Origin: Coffea arabica
Taxonomy: Eukaryota > Streptophyta > Magnoliopsida > Gentianales > Rubiaceae
Assembly: GCF_036785885.1 (NCBI RefSeq)
Contig: NC_092330.1
Location: forward strand, 7,722,525 to 7,786,524
DNA: 64,000 nt
Direction: 5' to 3'
Shown here: positions 45,980-57,498 of the stretch, piece by piece
How the letters are laid out: each line of letters starts with the position of its first letter
How positions within the stretch are numbered: the first letter of the stretch is position 1
Translations under genes and position numbers: made by a program
The notes under the pieces: model-generated
Databases searched by the model: none
The model's input: the letters and a program-made list of their open reading frames with translations, nothing else
Told to the model about the DNA's origin: nothing

Positions 45980-46499
45980 TGTGATGGTATCGAACAGGAA
46001 CCAGACAATGGAATCGTACACAATCAAATTAACAAGATAAATTCTCGAAGATTAACAAGTAGTAATAGTAACTAATAAAAATTCAGTTCAATGGTATTGT
46101 ACTGATCAATACAATGAAGATTACAGAAATGGCGGGAAAGAGGAGGAGATGAACAAGAATGAATGAAGATTAGAAAAGGACAATGCTTAGAGAATGATCC
46201 CTAACAATTTGTTAACAAAGTTCCCCCCTCCTTCATCATTGAACCCGACTATATATAGCTAAACTAATAACTAACTTCCTTAGCTCTACCAATCCAGCTG
46301 GGACACGTGGCTTTTGCATACCGGAATCTATTGCAGGACCACTTGCTCGATGAGCTCACGTTTCTTGAGCAGCTTTCCAGTAAAGGCGTGATTATGGTTC
46401 CACTTCTTCTCTTGCGTCCTTCATCATCTTCCACGCCTTCTCTGTGGAGTGCATGCTTTTCAGCTTTTATTTCTTTAGTTAAACTTCTGTTTCATGACA
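45980..46499 (-). repeat. 5' LTR of element E
   Basis: Pairs with 40894-41412; same TGTCATG start and CATCACA end on the minus strand. TATATATAG is near 46248 (plus coordinates). Confidence 0.92.
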
Positions 46500-46504
46500 G
46501 GAAA

Positions 46505-47501
46505 TTGTATGAAAGCCAAAATAAAATAAGTACGTTAAGCATGACAAGCAATTTGGGATAGACACACGGGCCAATGGTGGATACATTTCTCGTCTTCAAG
46601 AATTATACTCCCGTGAAATTTTCTTCTTTTCATGAGCACCTCTAAATAGTTTTAACTTTATTAGTCTTAACAAATGTCAGGGCAACTAGAACAACTTTGA
46701 CAAATCACCGAAGGGACTAAATTCAAGCCCTACTACCCTCACGAAAATGGTTGTTTATCTTTTTTGTTTAAAGGAAACCATCAAGGAAGGGTGGTGTTTA
46801 GGCATAAATACCGATCTATTTATTAAAATTTTTTTAAAGAGTACACGATAGAGAATTTATACCTCTTAATTTAGAGTAACTAAAAATTTGACAAACTTTT
46901 AAATGAAATTAACACACTCCACATTTATCATACTTGAAATTTTGTCGTGTTTGTATTGTTTTGCCAGTTTTTGAATAGTCATTTCGTTTCTTGGCCTCCT
47001 TTGAAATTATTGGGATGAACTAATCGTCATTAATATCTTTATTTGTGCCACTATCTTCTTCATTATTATCATCATTGAAATAGTTGTTAATCTATTGTCA
47101 ATTTTTCAAAATAATTGTTAATCTATTGGAGCTTTCTATGCTGCCATGACATGCCATCCACCAATACCTTTTACTGCACCAAAAACAAGAAAAGAACTTT
47201 TATGGTTAGGATTTGCAACACCAAATAATTAATCAGGATGAACATGATTCAGTAATGGAGTACAAAATAGTCCATCTCTAGCTATATGGAATGACTATTG
47301 TTTTGACCTTATGATCCTTATCCTCCTAGCAAGTCTAGATATTCATCATCTTTGTCGAGCTTTAATTGATGGACATATGCCTCCAACAAGAACATTATGA
47401 CTCAATAACTGCCCACAAGGAAAGTTATTGAAATCTACTACAAAAAAGGTAAGCAATAATAAATAACTGGAACTATTTCCTTTGATGTTCGTTTTGAAGC
47501 T
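46505..47501. other. Host spacer upstream of the inhibitor gene
   Basis: AT-rich, nonrepetitive, about 1 kb. No gene. It probably contains the promoter of the 47572 gene. Confidence 0.5.
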
Positions 47502-47510
47502 TTATTTATA
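47502..47510 (+). promoter_or_regulatory. Candidate TATA box of the inhibitor gene
   Basis: TTATTTATA in GAAGCTTTATTTATATCTAGC, about 62 bp before the ATG, implying a short purine-rich 5' UTR (GAAAGAAAAGAGAGAAAAAA). Confidence 0.4.
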
Positions 47511-47571
47511 TCTAGCGTTAGAGATTTTTACAAGTAAAACAACGCCATCTGAAAGAAAAGAGAGAAAAAAA

Positions 47572-48126
47572 ATGGAGTTATCTTGGAGCCATAGATCATC
47601 ATATTTTCCATTGCTTTTATTTTTCCTAGCATTTCTGGGCTATTATTCTTCATGTGGGGAAGCAACTCAAGATCTAATTGAACGTGTTTGCTCTAAATCA
47701 AAAGACCCTTCATTTTGTACCAAAGCCTTAGAGTCAGACCCTCGTTCTCGCACTGCAAATCTTGCCGGCCTCTGCCAAATTTCGATTGATTTATCAACCA
47801 CCAATGCCAAATCAACCCAAGCCCTGGTCACTTCCCTTGGAAAAAAGGCAACTGATAAGATATCAAAAGAGATATACAATACTTGCTTGGAAAACTATAC
47901 AAACAGCATTTCCGTTCTTGGTGATTGTACCAAGCGATTGCAAGCTGGTGATTATGCAGGCGTGAATATCAAAGCATCAGCAGCTCAAACTGAAGTTGAT
48001 ACTTGTGATGAATGTTTCAAGGAACGTAAACTACCTGAACCACCAACACTTACAAATGCTTGTCAGAAAGAGCAAAAACTTTGTAATATTATTTTGGTTA
48101 CAGCAAATATGTTGCAAGGAAATTAA
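47572..48126 (+). CDS. Plant invertase/pectin methylesterase inhibitor family protein
   Basis: 184 codons, intronless, from the ATG at 47572; an open frame extends upstream to a TTG at 47482, but this ATG sits right before a signal peptide. Residues 1 to about 30 form a hydrophobic secretion signal (LLLFFLAFLGYYSSCGEA). The mature part is the four-helix PMEI domain. Cys40, Cys49, Cys105 and Cys145 match the two disulfides of kiwi PMEI (Cys9-18 and Cys74-114) in exact spacing (9, 65 and 40). Extra Cys at 68, 119, 148, 164 and 171 are present. Such proteins act in the cell wall or vacuole and bind either pectin methylesterase or acid invertase; the sequence alone does not tell which. It is the only undisturbed host gene here. 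Confidence 0.9.
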   Translation: MELSWSHRSSYFPLLLFFLAFLGYYSSCGEATQDLIERVCSKSKDPSFCTKALESDPRSRTANLAGLCQISIDLSTTNAKSTQALVTSLGKKATDKISKEIYNTCLENYTNSISVLGDCTKRLQAGDYAGVNIKASAAQTEVDTCDECFKERKLPEPPTLTNACQKEQKLCNIILVTANMLQGN

Positions 48127-48149
48127 TATGTGAAAAAAAGACATATTTC

Positions 48150-48377
48150 TTAATTAAATTGCCATCTCTCTCTCTCTCTCTCGGAGTTCATGTTTGTCTC
48201 TACCATATGTAAGATTGGCAACGAGTTGATACGGATTTCACATTTAGAGAACTGTCTTCCCTTTTTTCCATCCATAGCTTGCTCAATGGTATTAATTTGG
48301 GAGGTAAATTCATACCCTGCTCTAATTTCTTTGGGTGCTATTAATGCCGCAGCCCATTTTTCAAGTTCCACAGCCAT
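48150..48377 (-). CDS. Unrecognised short reading frame, minus strand
   Basis: 75 codons from the ATG at 48377, which lies inside the first 54-bp unit. The protein starts MAVELEKWAAALIAPKEIRA, then GYEFTSQINTIEQAMDGKK, and ends in a stretch made by the (TC)n repeat (ERERERW). The middle looks protein-like but I do not recognise it. It could be an exon fragment of a decayed gene, or chance. The 3' end runs into the UTR side of the inhibitor gene on the other strand. Confidence 0.25.
   Translation of the reverse strand: MAVELEKWAAALIAPKEIRAGYEFTSQINTIEQAMDGKKGRQFSKCEIRINSLPILHMVETNMNSERERERWQFN
48165..48182. repeat. (TC)9 microsatellite
   Basis: Nine TC repeats, 39 bp after the stop codon of the inhibitor gene. 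Confidence 0.9.
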
Positions 48378-48507
48378 TTTTACTCAAAATATCAAAATTG
48401 CCGCAGCCCATTTTTCAAGTTCCACAGCCATTTTTACTCAAAATATCAAAATTGCCGCAGCCCATTTTTCAAGTTCCACAGCCATTTTTACTCAAAATAT
48501 CAAAATT
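48346..48507. repeat. 54-bp perfect tandem triplication
   Basis: GCCGCAGCCCATTTTTCAAG...ATCAAAATT repeats at 48346, 48400 and 48454 with no visible differences, so the duplication is young. On the minus strand each unit carries MAVELEKWAAA followed by a stop; the copy nearest 48346 continues into a 75-codon frame. Confidence 0.92.
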
Positions 48508-48582
48508 GCCCTTTTCAAGTCCAAGTGCAATTTGGACTTAGGAGGGATAGTTTTGTCATTTCACATCATAAACTTGCTGTGA

Positions 48583-49820
48583 AATAAAATATGAGCTGTG
48601 ATATTATCAATTGCCAATATCAAAAGAATCATGGAACATCGTCAACAATTTGACTGATTGAACATATAACCAAAAAAAAAAAACCAAAAAACGACAAATG
48701 ATAATTCCACAGCCCATATTACTTTGGCCAAATCAGTTTTCCCCTTGCCCTAATTCAGACTTCACTTGCTTCCCACACCCTCTAGACCCGCCCCTATCTT
48801 CCTGCTGGAACGTGTTTTTTTTTTCTTTTTATTATAAAAAGGAAGCAATAACATTAAAATTTAAACGTGAAGAAAACATTTTAGAAACGAGAGTGGAAAA
48901 TTGAGCAATCCAGAACTCAATTGGAAATCGCTACTTTATATAATTTTTTCAATTCCTGTCCCTTCACATTTTTCTATTTGGGAGTAGCCGAAGTTATGCA
49001 GTTCAAAGTTGTACTTTCTTCAGCTTCATGCTAAAAAAATATTCAATTCTGTTGGACACTACTCAAACTGTGAAAACAAGTACACAATCACGTCTTTATA
49101 AAACGGAATTTGGACTATATGAACTGTGAAAGAACGATTAATGACATTAATTGAGTGATAATAGATGAACCACAATGTACTGATCTTGCACAAATTTTAT
49201 GTAGGTGGTGGCAGGTGTTCTTTAGTAGTGTTATATCAAAAATTCATATTTTCCTTTGCTTTGGCGTTTTTGGTGGACAATTTGGAGAATTGATAATTAA
49301 AGTTTGAAAAATTACTCCTCTGGTAAACAAAAAATACATTTTTGCACGGGACCTAATAGCAAATTAAGCACTTTTCTATGTCGTAATTGTGCTTATACAT
49401 ATATTTCTGGATTTAGTCTCTCATGCAGTCAAATCCCAATGTCAAGTCTTTCTTTATAGCACTTGAAAATGGCCGAAATTTAACTTCCCATTCAGACATT
49501 GTGGCTTTTGTGCATGTGAGATATATAGAGTCCATGTTGAATCTTCTTCAACATAATGTATTGAATAAAAGGGCCACTTCCATCAATCCTTAACAATAGC
49601 TATCTACATATGACGACCAAATTTTGCTTACCTATTAATCTGGAAACATGGATTAGCAAGTAATCCTCAGTCAGATTACGATAATAAGGCAACTTCAATA
49701 TCAATTGAGTTTGTGTTAGTTAAAAAAGGTCGTAATTTTGTTGGTTAAACACGCACACCTTGGCCAAAAAGTGATGAACTAGAAAAATAAGAAGATGCTA
49801 AGCACCCTCTTTAACCTTAT
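48583..49820. other. Host spacer between inhibitor gene and element G
   Basis: AT-rich. CACAGCCCAT recurs at about 48710, echoing the 54-bp unit. No gene or RNA that I can support. Confidence 0.5.
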
Positions 49821-51107
49821 TGATAGGGTGCGTAATTGCTATTAAATTTATAAATATTTTTTTGTAATTTTGGTTAAATATTGTATTATTGAATGAATTC
49901 TACTTATATTTGGCAATTACTGCTGATTATAGGAATATGACAAGAAAAAGAGTAAAAAGGGGGTTAATTGAGGAAATTTCCGGCAGAAGACTCATGGCCA
50001 ATTTAGCGTGGGCATGTCTAAATCCTACTATAGACTTCCTAATTCGAGTCAAATTCTGAACGGACGTTTGGCAGAAAATTCAGAGGTTATTAATTAGGAA
50101 ACAACTTATAGTTTCTTTTTCCAATTAGGAAAAATACTTTATCTTGATAGCTACACTTTAGAGATAAAATAGGGAGACAAAGGACGGCTAACTTTATTAG
50201 TGATTAGTACTTCCGAGGAAAACGATTTGAAGCATCGTATCTTTGGTTTTGTAAAGAAAGACAACTTTTGTTCTTTCTTCTTAGCCACCTGTCTTTTGGG
50301 ATGTTCCATAGTTTTGCGTTGGGAATTTTTTACGCAATGAGCAACTAATTTTTTATTCTAGTCAAAAAGTAACAATGGATTTGGTTCAATTACAATTGTG
50401 AGATCAAATTGTTTTTATCTATTTTTTTTATTCGTTAATATTCGTATGTTTTCTGATTTATTTTCTCATGATTGTTTTGTTGTTTGAATATCAAGGGTCC
50501 GATATTTAATTCAATATAACAATCTACTGTCAATTAAGATAATTAAATCCATAATTATTTAATTATCTTAAATTAGTGGTAACTAGCATGATTAACTTTA
50601 TGTTAGGAAACATATGATCTAATTTAAATAAACCCTGGTAGTGTGTTTATTGATTAGAACTGAGATTTTCTAGTTTTTAATGCAATCAAGAAATTAAATT
50701 CTATGACTTACCTAGGGTTATTTTTTAGTTAAAGAAATAGTTAACGGGTGTTACATTAACTATTGATACGGTAAGAAAAACTTGATTGTCATCGCTTGCT
50801 TGGTAATTATAACATATTTGTTAATGAATAAATGAAATTATTATTGCATCAATGAGCAGTTGTATGAACTACTTTCAAAGTTTTCTCCTTAGCTAGAACT
50901 TACGTATTATTGATTTAATTTTAATTCTCTTCTATTTGGTTGTTTTTATTTATTTTAATTTTAATTTTTTAAAACCCCTAGTTAATTCTCACTTGGAAAG
51001 AAACGAATTTGCCCTAATTCCTGCGAAAACGACTCTACTTACCATTATACTCGATCACATATTTTTGTGGGTAGGAATTTATTGTCGTACAGGTTCGACG
51101 TTTATCA
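49821..51107 (+). repeat. 5' LTR of element G (about 1287 bp)
   Basis: TG...CA ends. The right edge is set by the primer site 5 nt further on. The left edge is inferred from the TGATAGGGTGCGTAATTGCT start, a form common in this lineage. No partner LTR is seen, so the left edge is less certain. Confidence 0.65.
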
Positions 51108-51112
51108 ATTTT

Positions 51113-51130
51113 TGGCACCGTTGCTGAGGA
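51113..51130 (+). promoter_or_regulatory. Primer-binding site of element G
   Basis: TGGCACCGTTGCTGAGGA, two changes from the Athila consensus TGGCGCCGTTGCCGGGGA, following the LTR and a short ATTTT spacer. Confidence 0.75.
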
Positions 51131-51378
51131 TTAATATTGGTTTATTTGTTTCTTTTTGAATTTATTTTATTTTTTGATATTTTTGCTCGTTTTTGCCTCG
51201 TTCTTCTCACATAAGTGAATTAATTTAAGATCCTAAGGTTGACAAGATAGCGCATAGATTGATGAAAGAGATCGGGAAACGCGAGAAGGGACAAAGACTT
51301 ACTACATCCCCGTGCTTAATTTAGCAGTGAGACTCTTCAAGTGACTATTCAAGCGGTTCTGAGCAAGAAGCAGACACG

Positions 51379-52720
51379 ATGGCTAACAATAGAACCTTAA
51401 GGGACTTGGCCGCTTCTGACTTGAATCACTAGCCACTTTGCATCACTTTTCTTGATATTGCTGAAAATGCAACATTTGAATGAAAATCACGTTTAATCCA
51501 CATCTTACCAAACTTTCATGGTCTGCTAGGTAAGGAGACTCACAAACACCTCCAGGAGTTCCACGTTGTCTGGTTGAGTATGAAACCACATGGTGTTATA
51601 GAGGAGTAGATCAGGACGCAGGTATTCCTTTGTTCATTAAAGGGGGTTGCCAAAGATTGGTTGTATTATTTGCCTATAAGGAGTATTGCAACCTAAAATG
51701 ACGTGAAGAAAAAATTTCTAGAGAAATATTTTTTTACATCTCAAATTGCCAGTCTGCAAAAAGAGATCTGTGGTATTAAGTAGCATCCTGGGGAATCCCT
51801 TTATGAATATTAGGAGAGATTCAAAAAGTTGTGTACAAATTGCCCCCAACACCAAATTAGTAAGCAGTTTTTAATCTAGTACTTCTATGAAGGCCTACTC
51901 TATAGAGACAGAAGCATTATTGATGCTACAAATGGAGGTGCCTTAGTGAACAATACTCTTCGAGAGGAATTAATTAAAGGAATGGCAGAAAACTCACAAC
52001 AGTTTGGCACACGAGAGGATGTCCCAACTCGCTGAATGAACGAGATGAACATTGCATCACTTCAAGAACAATTATCTAAGCTAACTTCTATGATTCGACA
52101 AATGGCAATAGGAAATGTGCAGCAAGTCAAGGCATGCAGAATTTGCAAGAATACTAATCACCCTACTAATGGATTCCAATGATGCAAGATGATGTGCTGA
52201 GTAGATGAACGTGACTGGTAACGTGCCTGTGCCATGTAGACAATATGATCTATACTCCAATACCTATAATTCGGGTTGGATGGATCATCCAAACCTTAGC
52301 TATTGAGGGAATAGGCAATTGAATTTTTTCCAAAATAAACAGCATTGGTTCCAGCCATAGTGTCTATCAAGACCTCAACCCTCTTTTTCTAATTCAGGAA
52401 TATCTCTTGAAGACATAGTAAAGATATTAGTTTCTAGCACCTTGCAGATCTAGTAAAAGACAGAGGCGAGCATACAAAATCTAAAAAATTAGATGAGTCA
52501 GATGGCATCTGCAATAAACTACTCGGAGTCTCAAGAGAAAGGAAGACTTTCCTCTCAACCTGAGGTGAATCCGAAAAACATTAGTGCCATAACCCTCAAA
52601 AATGGGAAAGAGATTAAAGGGCCAAAACCTATAGTTCCCAAGGATAAGAGCGAGAATCAAATTGAAAAGGAGTTGGAAGAAGAAGGAATAAGCAAGGAAC
52701 TTCTGAAGTAATTTCTAAAC
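51379..52720 (+). pseudogene. Gag (element G, Athila type), many stops
   Basis: Starts MANNRTLRDLAASDLN at 51379; after a stop, PLCITFLDIAENATFE. The capsid core is readable as LLGKETHKHLQEFHVVWLSM, GVAKDWLYYLPIRSIAT and KKFLEKYFFTSQIASLQKE. The knuckle is degraded (ACRICKNTNHPTNGF). About ten in-frame stops, many looking like Trp or Gln codons turned to stops, mark long decay. Confidence 0.8.
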
Positions 52721-52764
52721 CTTTAATTAAAGTTAATACTAACCCATCACCTTTTCCTAGTAGG

Positions 52765-53451
52765 TTGAAGAAGCCAAAAAGGCAAGACAAAGAGAAGGAG
52801 ATTCTAGACGTATTCCAAAAAGTGGCAATCAATATCCCTTTGTTAGACACGATCAAACAAGTACCAAAATATGCTAAATTCTTGAAGAACTTGTGTGTTA
52901 ACAAAAAGAAATTAAGAGGGGATGAGGAAATTATGGTAGATGAAAATGTCTCAGTGATTTTACAAAGAAAACTACCACCTAAATGCGGGAATCAAAGTAT
53001 ATTTACTATCCCCTGTAAAATAGGACATTCCAGAATTAAGAATGCCATATTAGATTTAAGGGCTTCTATTAATGTGATGTCCAAATATATTTATAATTCC
53101 CTAAATCTAGGACCTTTGAAAGAAACAGAGATAATAATTCAATTAACTGATCGCACATTTGCTTATTCGGATGGAGTAATTAAGGATTTTTTAGTTCAAC
53201 TAGATGGATTAGTTTTTCCTGCTGATTTCTATGTGATTTACATGGATGATGAACACTTTTCAAGTCCATCACCAATTATATTAAGGAGACCATTCTTGAG
53301 TACTATCCAAACTAAGATTCATTTTAGTAAGAGTACACTTACGATAGAATTTGGTGAAGAAGTAGTTCATTTCAATATTTTTTATGAAACGAAACATTCT
53401 ATTAACTTTCATTCTGTGTTTTCTATTTATGCTATTAATCCCTCTGTGTGA
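52765..53451 (+). pseudogene. Aspartic protease region (element G, Athila type)
   Basis: 228-codon open frame. Upstream linker, then CKIGHSRIKNAILDLRASIN: the active-site motif is usually DLGAS in this lineage and here reads DLRAS, probably inactive. It continues GPLKETEIIIQLTDRTFAYS, GLVFPADFYVIYM and RRPFLSTIQTKIHFSK, as expected for Athila protease. The open frame survives although gag upstream is destroyed. Confidence 0.82.
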
Positions 53452-54341
53452 GAATTTTGAGTTTACTTATAGGGGTAAGTTGAAAGTTACTGCAAACAAA
53501 CATCATGGATTGAAAGTAACTTATGATGTGAAAATGGGCCAAAAGTTAAAGAAGATGGTTGCAGTAATGGTGATTTAGATCCTGAAGAAATTCCACCCAT
53601 TGCAAGAAAGTTTGAATTACAATCGGATTGAGAAATAATGCTTTATGTCTAGCCAAAGACATTAAAGAAAGGCGCTTATTGGGAGGCAACCCAATTTCTT
53701 TTAGTTTATTTTGATTTTAGGTTTCTTGTGTTTTATACGTTTGATTTTGATTTTATTGTTTTAGTGGACAGAAGACTACTACCACATAAGGTGTGCTCGT
53801 GCCTAACTGGCTAATGAGTTCTAAAGATATGTTTAGAAATTTTAGAAAACTACTGGTTGACAAGACGTATCCACATCTATGAATCGTGCTGAAATTGATG
53901 AATTAAAATTTTTTACCAAAAAACTCCTTATATTTTAGGCATACCCTCATCTAAAATGATTGAAAAATTTGGTAGCTACTTTCATCATATTAGATTCACC
54001 CCACTTTTTGCTGCTGATCTTTAGCCATATTGTGCTCTTTTCCATTTTTAGGGAAGTTTTGTTGTCCCTTTAACTAATTTTTTGTTTTTTATTTCTTACA
54101 TTGGGGGCAATATAAGATTTAGGTGTGTGGGGTGGTATATTAGTGAAGTAAGAGTCTTAACCATTATGGCATTTTTGTTGAAGTTTTTATTCAAAATTTT
54201 CAAATTTTATCTAATTTTTGCCATTTCTTGTGCAATTTTATAGTTATCCCTAATAAGCGATAGCTAGATTCTCAAAACTTACTGTTGTTAAGATTTTATA
54301 TGATAATGTGATAAGTATGACATGACAAAGTTTAAGGATGT
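53452..54341. other. Element G 3' remainder
   Basis: Contains the Athila-type AAGACATTAAAGAAAGGCGC and GGGAGGCAACCCAA phrases and a CATTGGGGGCAATAT purine motif (about 54098), but no RT or integrase. No gene. Confidence 0.5.
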
Positions 54342-56169
54342 TGATAAGTGCATATTTTGCGCATTTTAAGTGTGTTTTATTAGTTAGTTTTGGTGTGTTT
54401 TATTTAGTTTTATTGCCAATTAACTCAGATTTTAGTGAAAATATACATTTTATGGTTTAAGTGGTAAAAATTGCATTTCTATGGATTTTAATGGTAAAAA
54501 CTTCATGCTTTTGTAGGTTTAATGATTCAATCATCAAATGGCATGAAATGAGAAGATAATTGGATGATTGTTGATGGTTTGAAGTGATAAAAAGAGGACA
54601 AGAAGTGCAAAATAATCAAAGGAAGAAATGCAAAGTTTTCCAGCTTTGATATATTATGGTATTTTGGCTACATCTTGAGCTACACGCATCAAATTGAGGT
54701 GATTCTTATATCATTTTGAAGCTAAGAGATAGATCGATATTTGATAAGAAAACATCAAAGTCCAGTTCAATCGTTTTCCTTATCAAAAAGTTGAAATACA
54801 GAAGAGCATGTCCATGGTCGAAAGTTGAAATAGAGCTCTGACCAGTCGAGGATATTTTGGTCATTTCTCGATCCACAGAGCTCCAAATTAGATGATTATT
54901 GAAGCATTGGAAAGCTAACTCAAAGGGCTATAACTTTCGCCATCATTGAGATAATATCAGTTGACGTGGAGCTAAATTCATAGAGGTGAAAATGCAAGAT
55001 GACAATATGCAACCTTAAGTCACGTATTCATGAGGTCGCATATTGTGGCCTACTTTCTGCAACTTGCTTTGCCACTTGTTCTATTTTCACACTGTTTTTC
55101 AGCTCTACTTCTGAATAGAATTTTGGCTGCACATGCTGAAGATTCTAAAAGGAAAAGAAAAGGAGCTTTATGTCTTGTCTAAAAATCATTAGAAAGGCGG
55201 AGAATAGGATATTAGAAGGAATTCTCATCAGATTTTAGCATTAGAGCTTAGTTTTAGTCTTGATTTGTTCTCTGTAGTTAGAACATTGTGAGAACAATAG
55301 GAGACTTCATTGTACAACTCATTTTTGTTGAAGAAATAGAAGATCATTGGGAGCTTCTTCACTTTTTGGCTAAACTTTCTTTATCTATCTTTTACTTGTA
55401 ATTCAATATGTGTTCATACAATGAAGCTACTTTCTTTCTTGTCATTTATCATATGAGTAGCTAAATTTCTAGATCTAGGGAGTAGATGAAACTTATGGCT
55501 ATTTGATATGAATTGAATATGATTTACATTTGTTACACCTTGTATTAACTTGTCTATTATGCATGCTTATCACTTATTGTTGCTTGATCACCAATAGCTA
55601 GTTATTAGTTGTTATTAATCAATGAAAGTTGGTAATAATAATGGAATAACATAAATACAGCTTAAGTAGTATACTCATGAGAATAGAGATACACTTAAGT
55701 GGATTAACCTTGCATTTCATGAAGGAAACAAGAGTAGATCTAGTTATTCACCATGAGAATAGGGAAAACTAGTCTAGTTTAGACCATTTCATCATGAGAA
55801 TGAGATTTGGAATATTAGAAATGAATCTCTAGTTAAACAAAAGTTGTAAAAAGAGGTAAATGTATTTACTTGTATCTTTGATGCCATAAGTGGAATCTAC
55901 ATCCCTAGACTCAAGCATTTAGTGAGTTTTCTCCATTATTACCTTGCAAGTAATCTAGTTAAGACTAGTTAGGGAGTAGTAATTACAATTTCTCTTGTTT
56001 TAATTGATTATTAGTCCAAATAATAGAGTAAGTAAGGTCTTAGTACTTGTAAATTTGCTCCTTATGGGATTGACCCGACTTATACCCTAAACTACTAGTT
56101 GACTTGTATACTTGCAACAAAACAGGTATAATTTGGAAAAAACTTGCACTCATATCTAAAAACTCGTCA
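54342..56169 (+). repeat. 5' LTR of element H (1828 bp)
   Basis: TG...CA ends, with the primer site seven bases beyond. It is rich in AT with GTGATAATAAT-type phrases. Contains no gene that I can support. Confidence 0.75.
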
Positions 56170-56175
56170 AGCTTT

Positions 56176-56193
56176 TGGAGCCATTGCCGGGGA
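56176..56193 (+). promoter_or_regulatory. Primer-binding site of element H
   Basis: TGGAGCCATTGCCGGGGA, two changes from the Athila consensus TGGCGCCGTTGCCGGGGA. Confidence 0.8.
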
Positions 56194-56336
56194 GCGGCAA
56201 TATTAGAGCCTAACAAGTTTTATTAATTTTGACATTTTCTATTTTAGTTAGTTAAACTTGGTTATAGTTAAGTTAGAATTTTTATTAATTTTTGTGAAAT
56301 AATTATTACATAATCTCTTTTATTTTTGTTTGTAAT

Positions 56337-57498
56337 GTATGCACCGGGTTTTACGGGTAGTCGCACCTTTTGATCTGAAAATTGAAAGGACACTACATAG
56401 GCAAAGAATACGTACACCACAACAAGAAGAAGGAGAGGTGCAACAATAAATAGAGGGAATCGCTATAGACCTACCTTTGAAAATGAAATGGTAGAAAATG
56501 AAACAAATTGGCAAGCTCTAACAAGTAATTAATTCAAATTGGCAGATTTTGTTCTACCGAGAACCCAAGGATCTCAAACAAGTATAGCACAGCTGACGGT
56601 AAACACTAACAATTTTGAGATTAAACCATCGTTAATTCAAATGGTTCAATAATCTCAATTTGGAGGTAATGCCATAAAGGATCCAAATGCACACTGAGCC
56701 ACATTTTTGGAGATATGTGATACCATTAAAATGAATTGAGTTAGTAAGGATGCTATAAGGCTAAGGTTGTTCCTGTTTTCCTTAAGAGATAAAGTTAAAA
56801 TTTGGCTACACTCTCATGCTCCTAACACTTTCATTACTTGAAATGATTTGTTTAGGGCATTCTTGAATAAATACTTCCAATCGGCTAAAATAGCTAAAAT
56901 TAGAATGGACATTACTAGTTTTAGTCAATTAAATGGTGAATTATTAAATGAATCACGGGACGGTTTAGATATTTGTTTCGGAAATGTCCATACCACGGAC
57001 TTCTCAATTGCCTAATTGTACAAACCTTCTATAATCATTTATCCTTTTCTACTAAAACGACTATTGATGCAGCTACAAGTGGAGATTTGATGGCAAAATC
57101 ACCCGAAGAAACTCAAGGTTTGATAGAGGAAATGGCGGCAAACAATTATCAATGGGCTAACGAAAGAGGTAATCCAAGACGCCAAATAGGTATGATCGAA
57201 ATGGATACCATCAATATACTTAGTACCCAAATGGGTAATATGATGAAAGTTAAGCAGACAATCCGGATGTGGTTCAAATTCATCTAATGTTCATGTAGGT
57301 TGTTGTTCCATATGCGGAGGTGATTATAATACTAATGACTGTGTTGATCTTGAACAGGTTCAATTTGTTAATAATTACAATAGGAATGCTCAAAATAACC
57401 ATACTCGAATACATACAATCCGGAGTGGAGAAATAATCCAAAATTTGGGTGGAAAGATCAAGTCAATCCTCAAAGGCCGGCTAATCCATTGGGATTCC
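56337..57498 (+). pseudogene. Gag (element H), broken and truncated by element F
   Basis: Readable pieces: KDPNAH then ATFLEICDTIKMN, RLRLFLFSLRDKVKIWLHSH, LNKYFQSAKIAKIRMDITSF, RKCPYHGLLNCLIVQTFYNH, TIDAATSGDLMAKSPEETQG, MAANNYQWANERGNPRR. This is a typical plant Athila Gag. Several stops and shifts are present. A knuckle region (CSICGGDYNTNDC) follows near 57310, and the frame ends at the element F insertion (57498/57499). Confidence 0.85.

Larger units (their letters stand above)
40894..46499 (-). mobile_element. Element E: complete but decayed Ty3/gypsy chromovirus, minus strand
   Basis: Two LTRs of 519 and 520 bp flank gag, protease, RT, RNase H, integrase and a chromodomain-like tail, all on the minus strand. 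The target duplication GGAAA lies at 40889-40893 and 46500-46504. A primer site near tRNA-iMet and a GAAGGGGGCCAAT polypurine tract are in the right places. By eye the LTRs differ at about 35-40 of 520 positions, so the insertion is old. Every coding domain has stops or shifts. Confidence 0.93.
49821..54341 (+). mobile_element. Element G: Athila-like Ty3/gypsy element with gag-protease only
   Basis: An LTR starting TGATAGGGTGCG (49821) and ending TTTATCA (51107) is followed by an Athila/Tat-type primer site, a broken gag, a protease, and then directly the Athila-type post-coding phrase TTATTGGGAGGCAACCCAA (about 53678). RT, RNase H and integrase are missing between protease and that phrase. 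The right part ends where element H begins. Confidence 0.75.
54342..57498 (+). mobile_element. Element H: second Athila-like element, cut by element F
   Basis: An LTR (54342-56169) starting TGATAAGTGCATATTTTGCG and ending ACTCGTCA is followed by an Athila/Tat-type primer site and a gag relic, which stops abruptly at the LTR of element F. It abuts element G directly, so H may have inserted into G. The rest of H must lie right of element F, outside the window. Confidence 0.8.

Noticed and set aside
48698..48904. 68-codon frame downstream of the inhibitor gene
   Set aside because: Low complexity, no family motif, and composition the same as the surrounding spacer.
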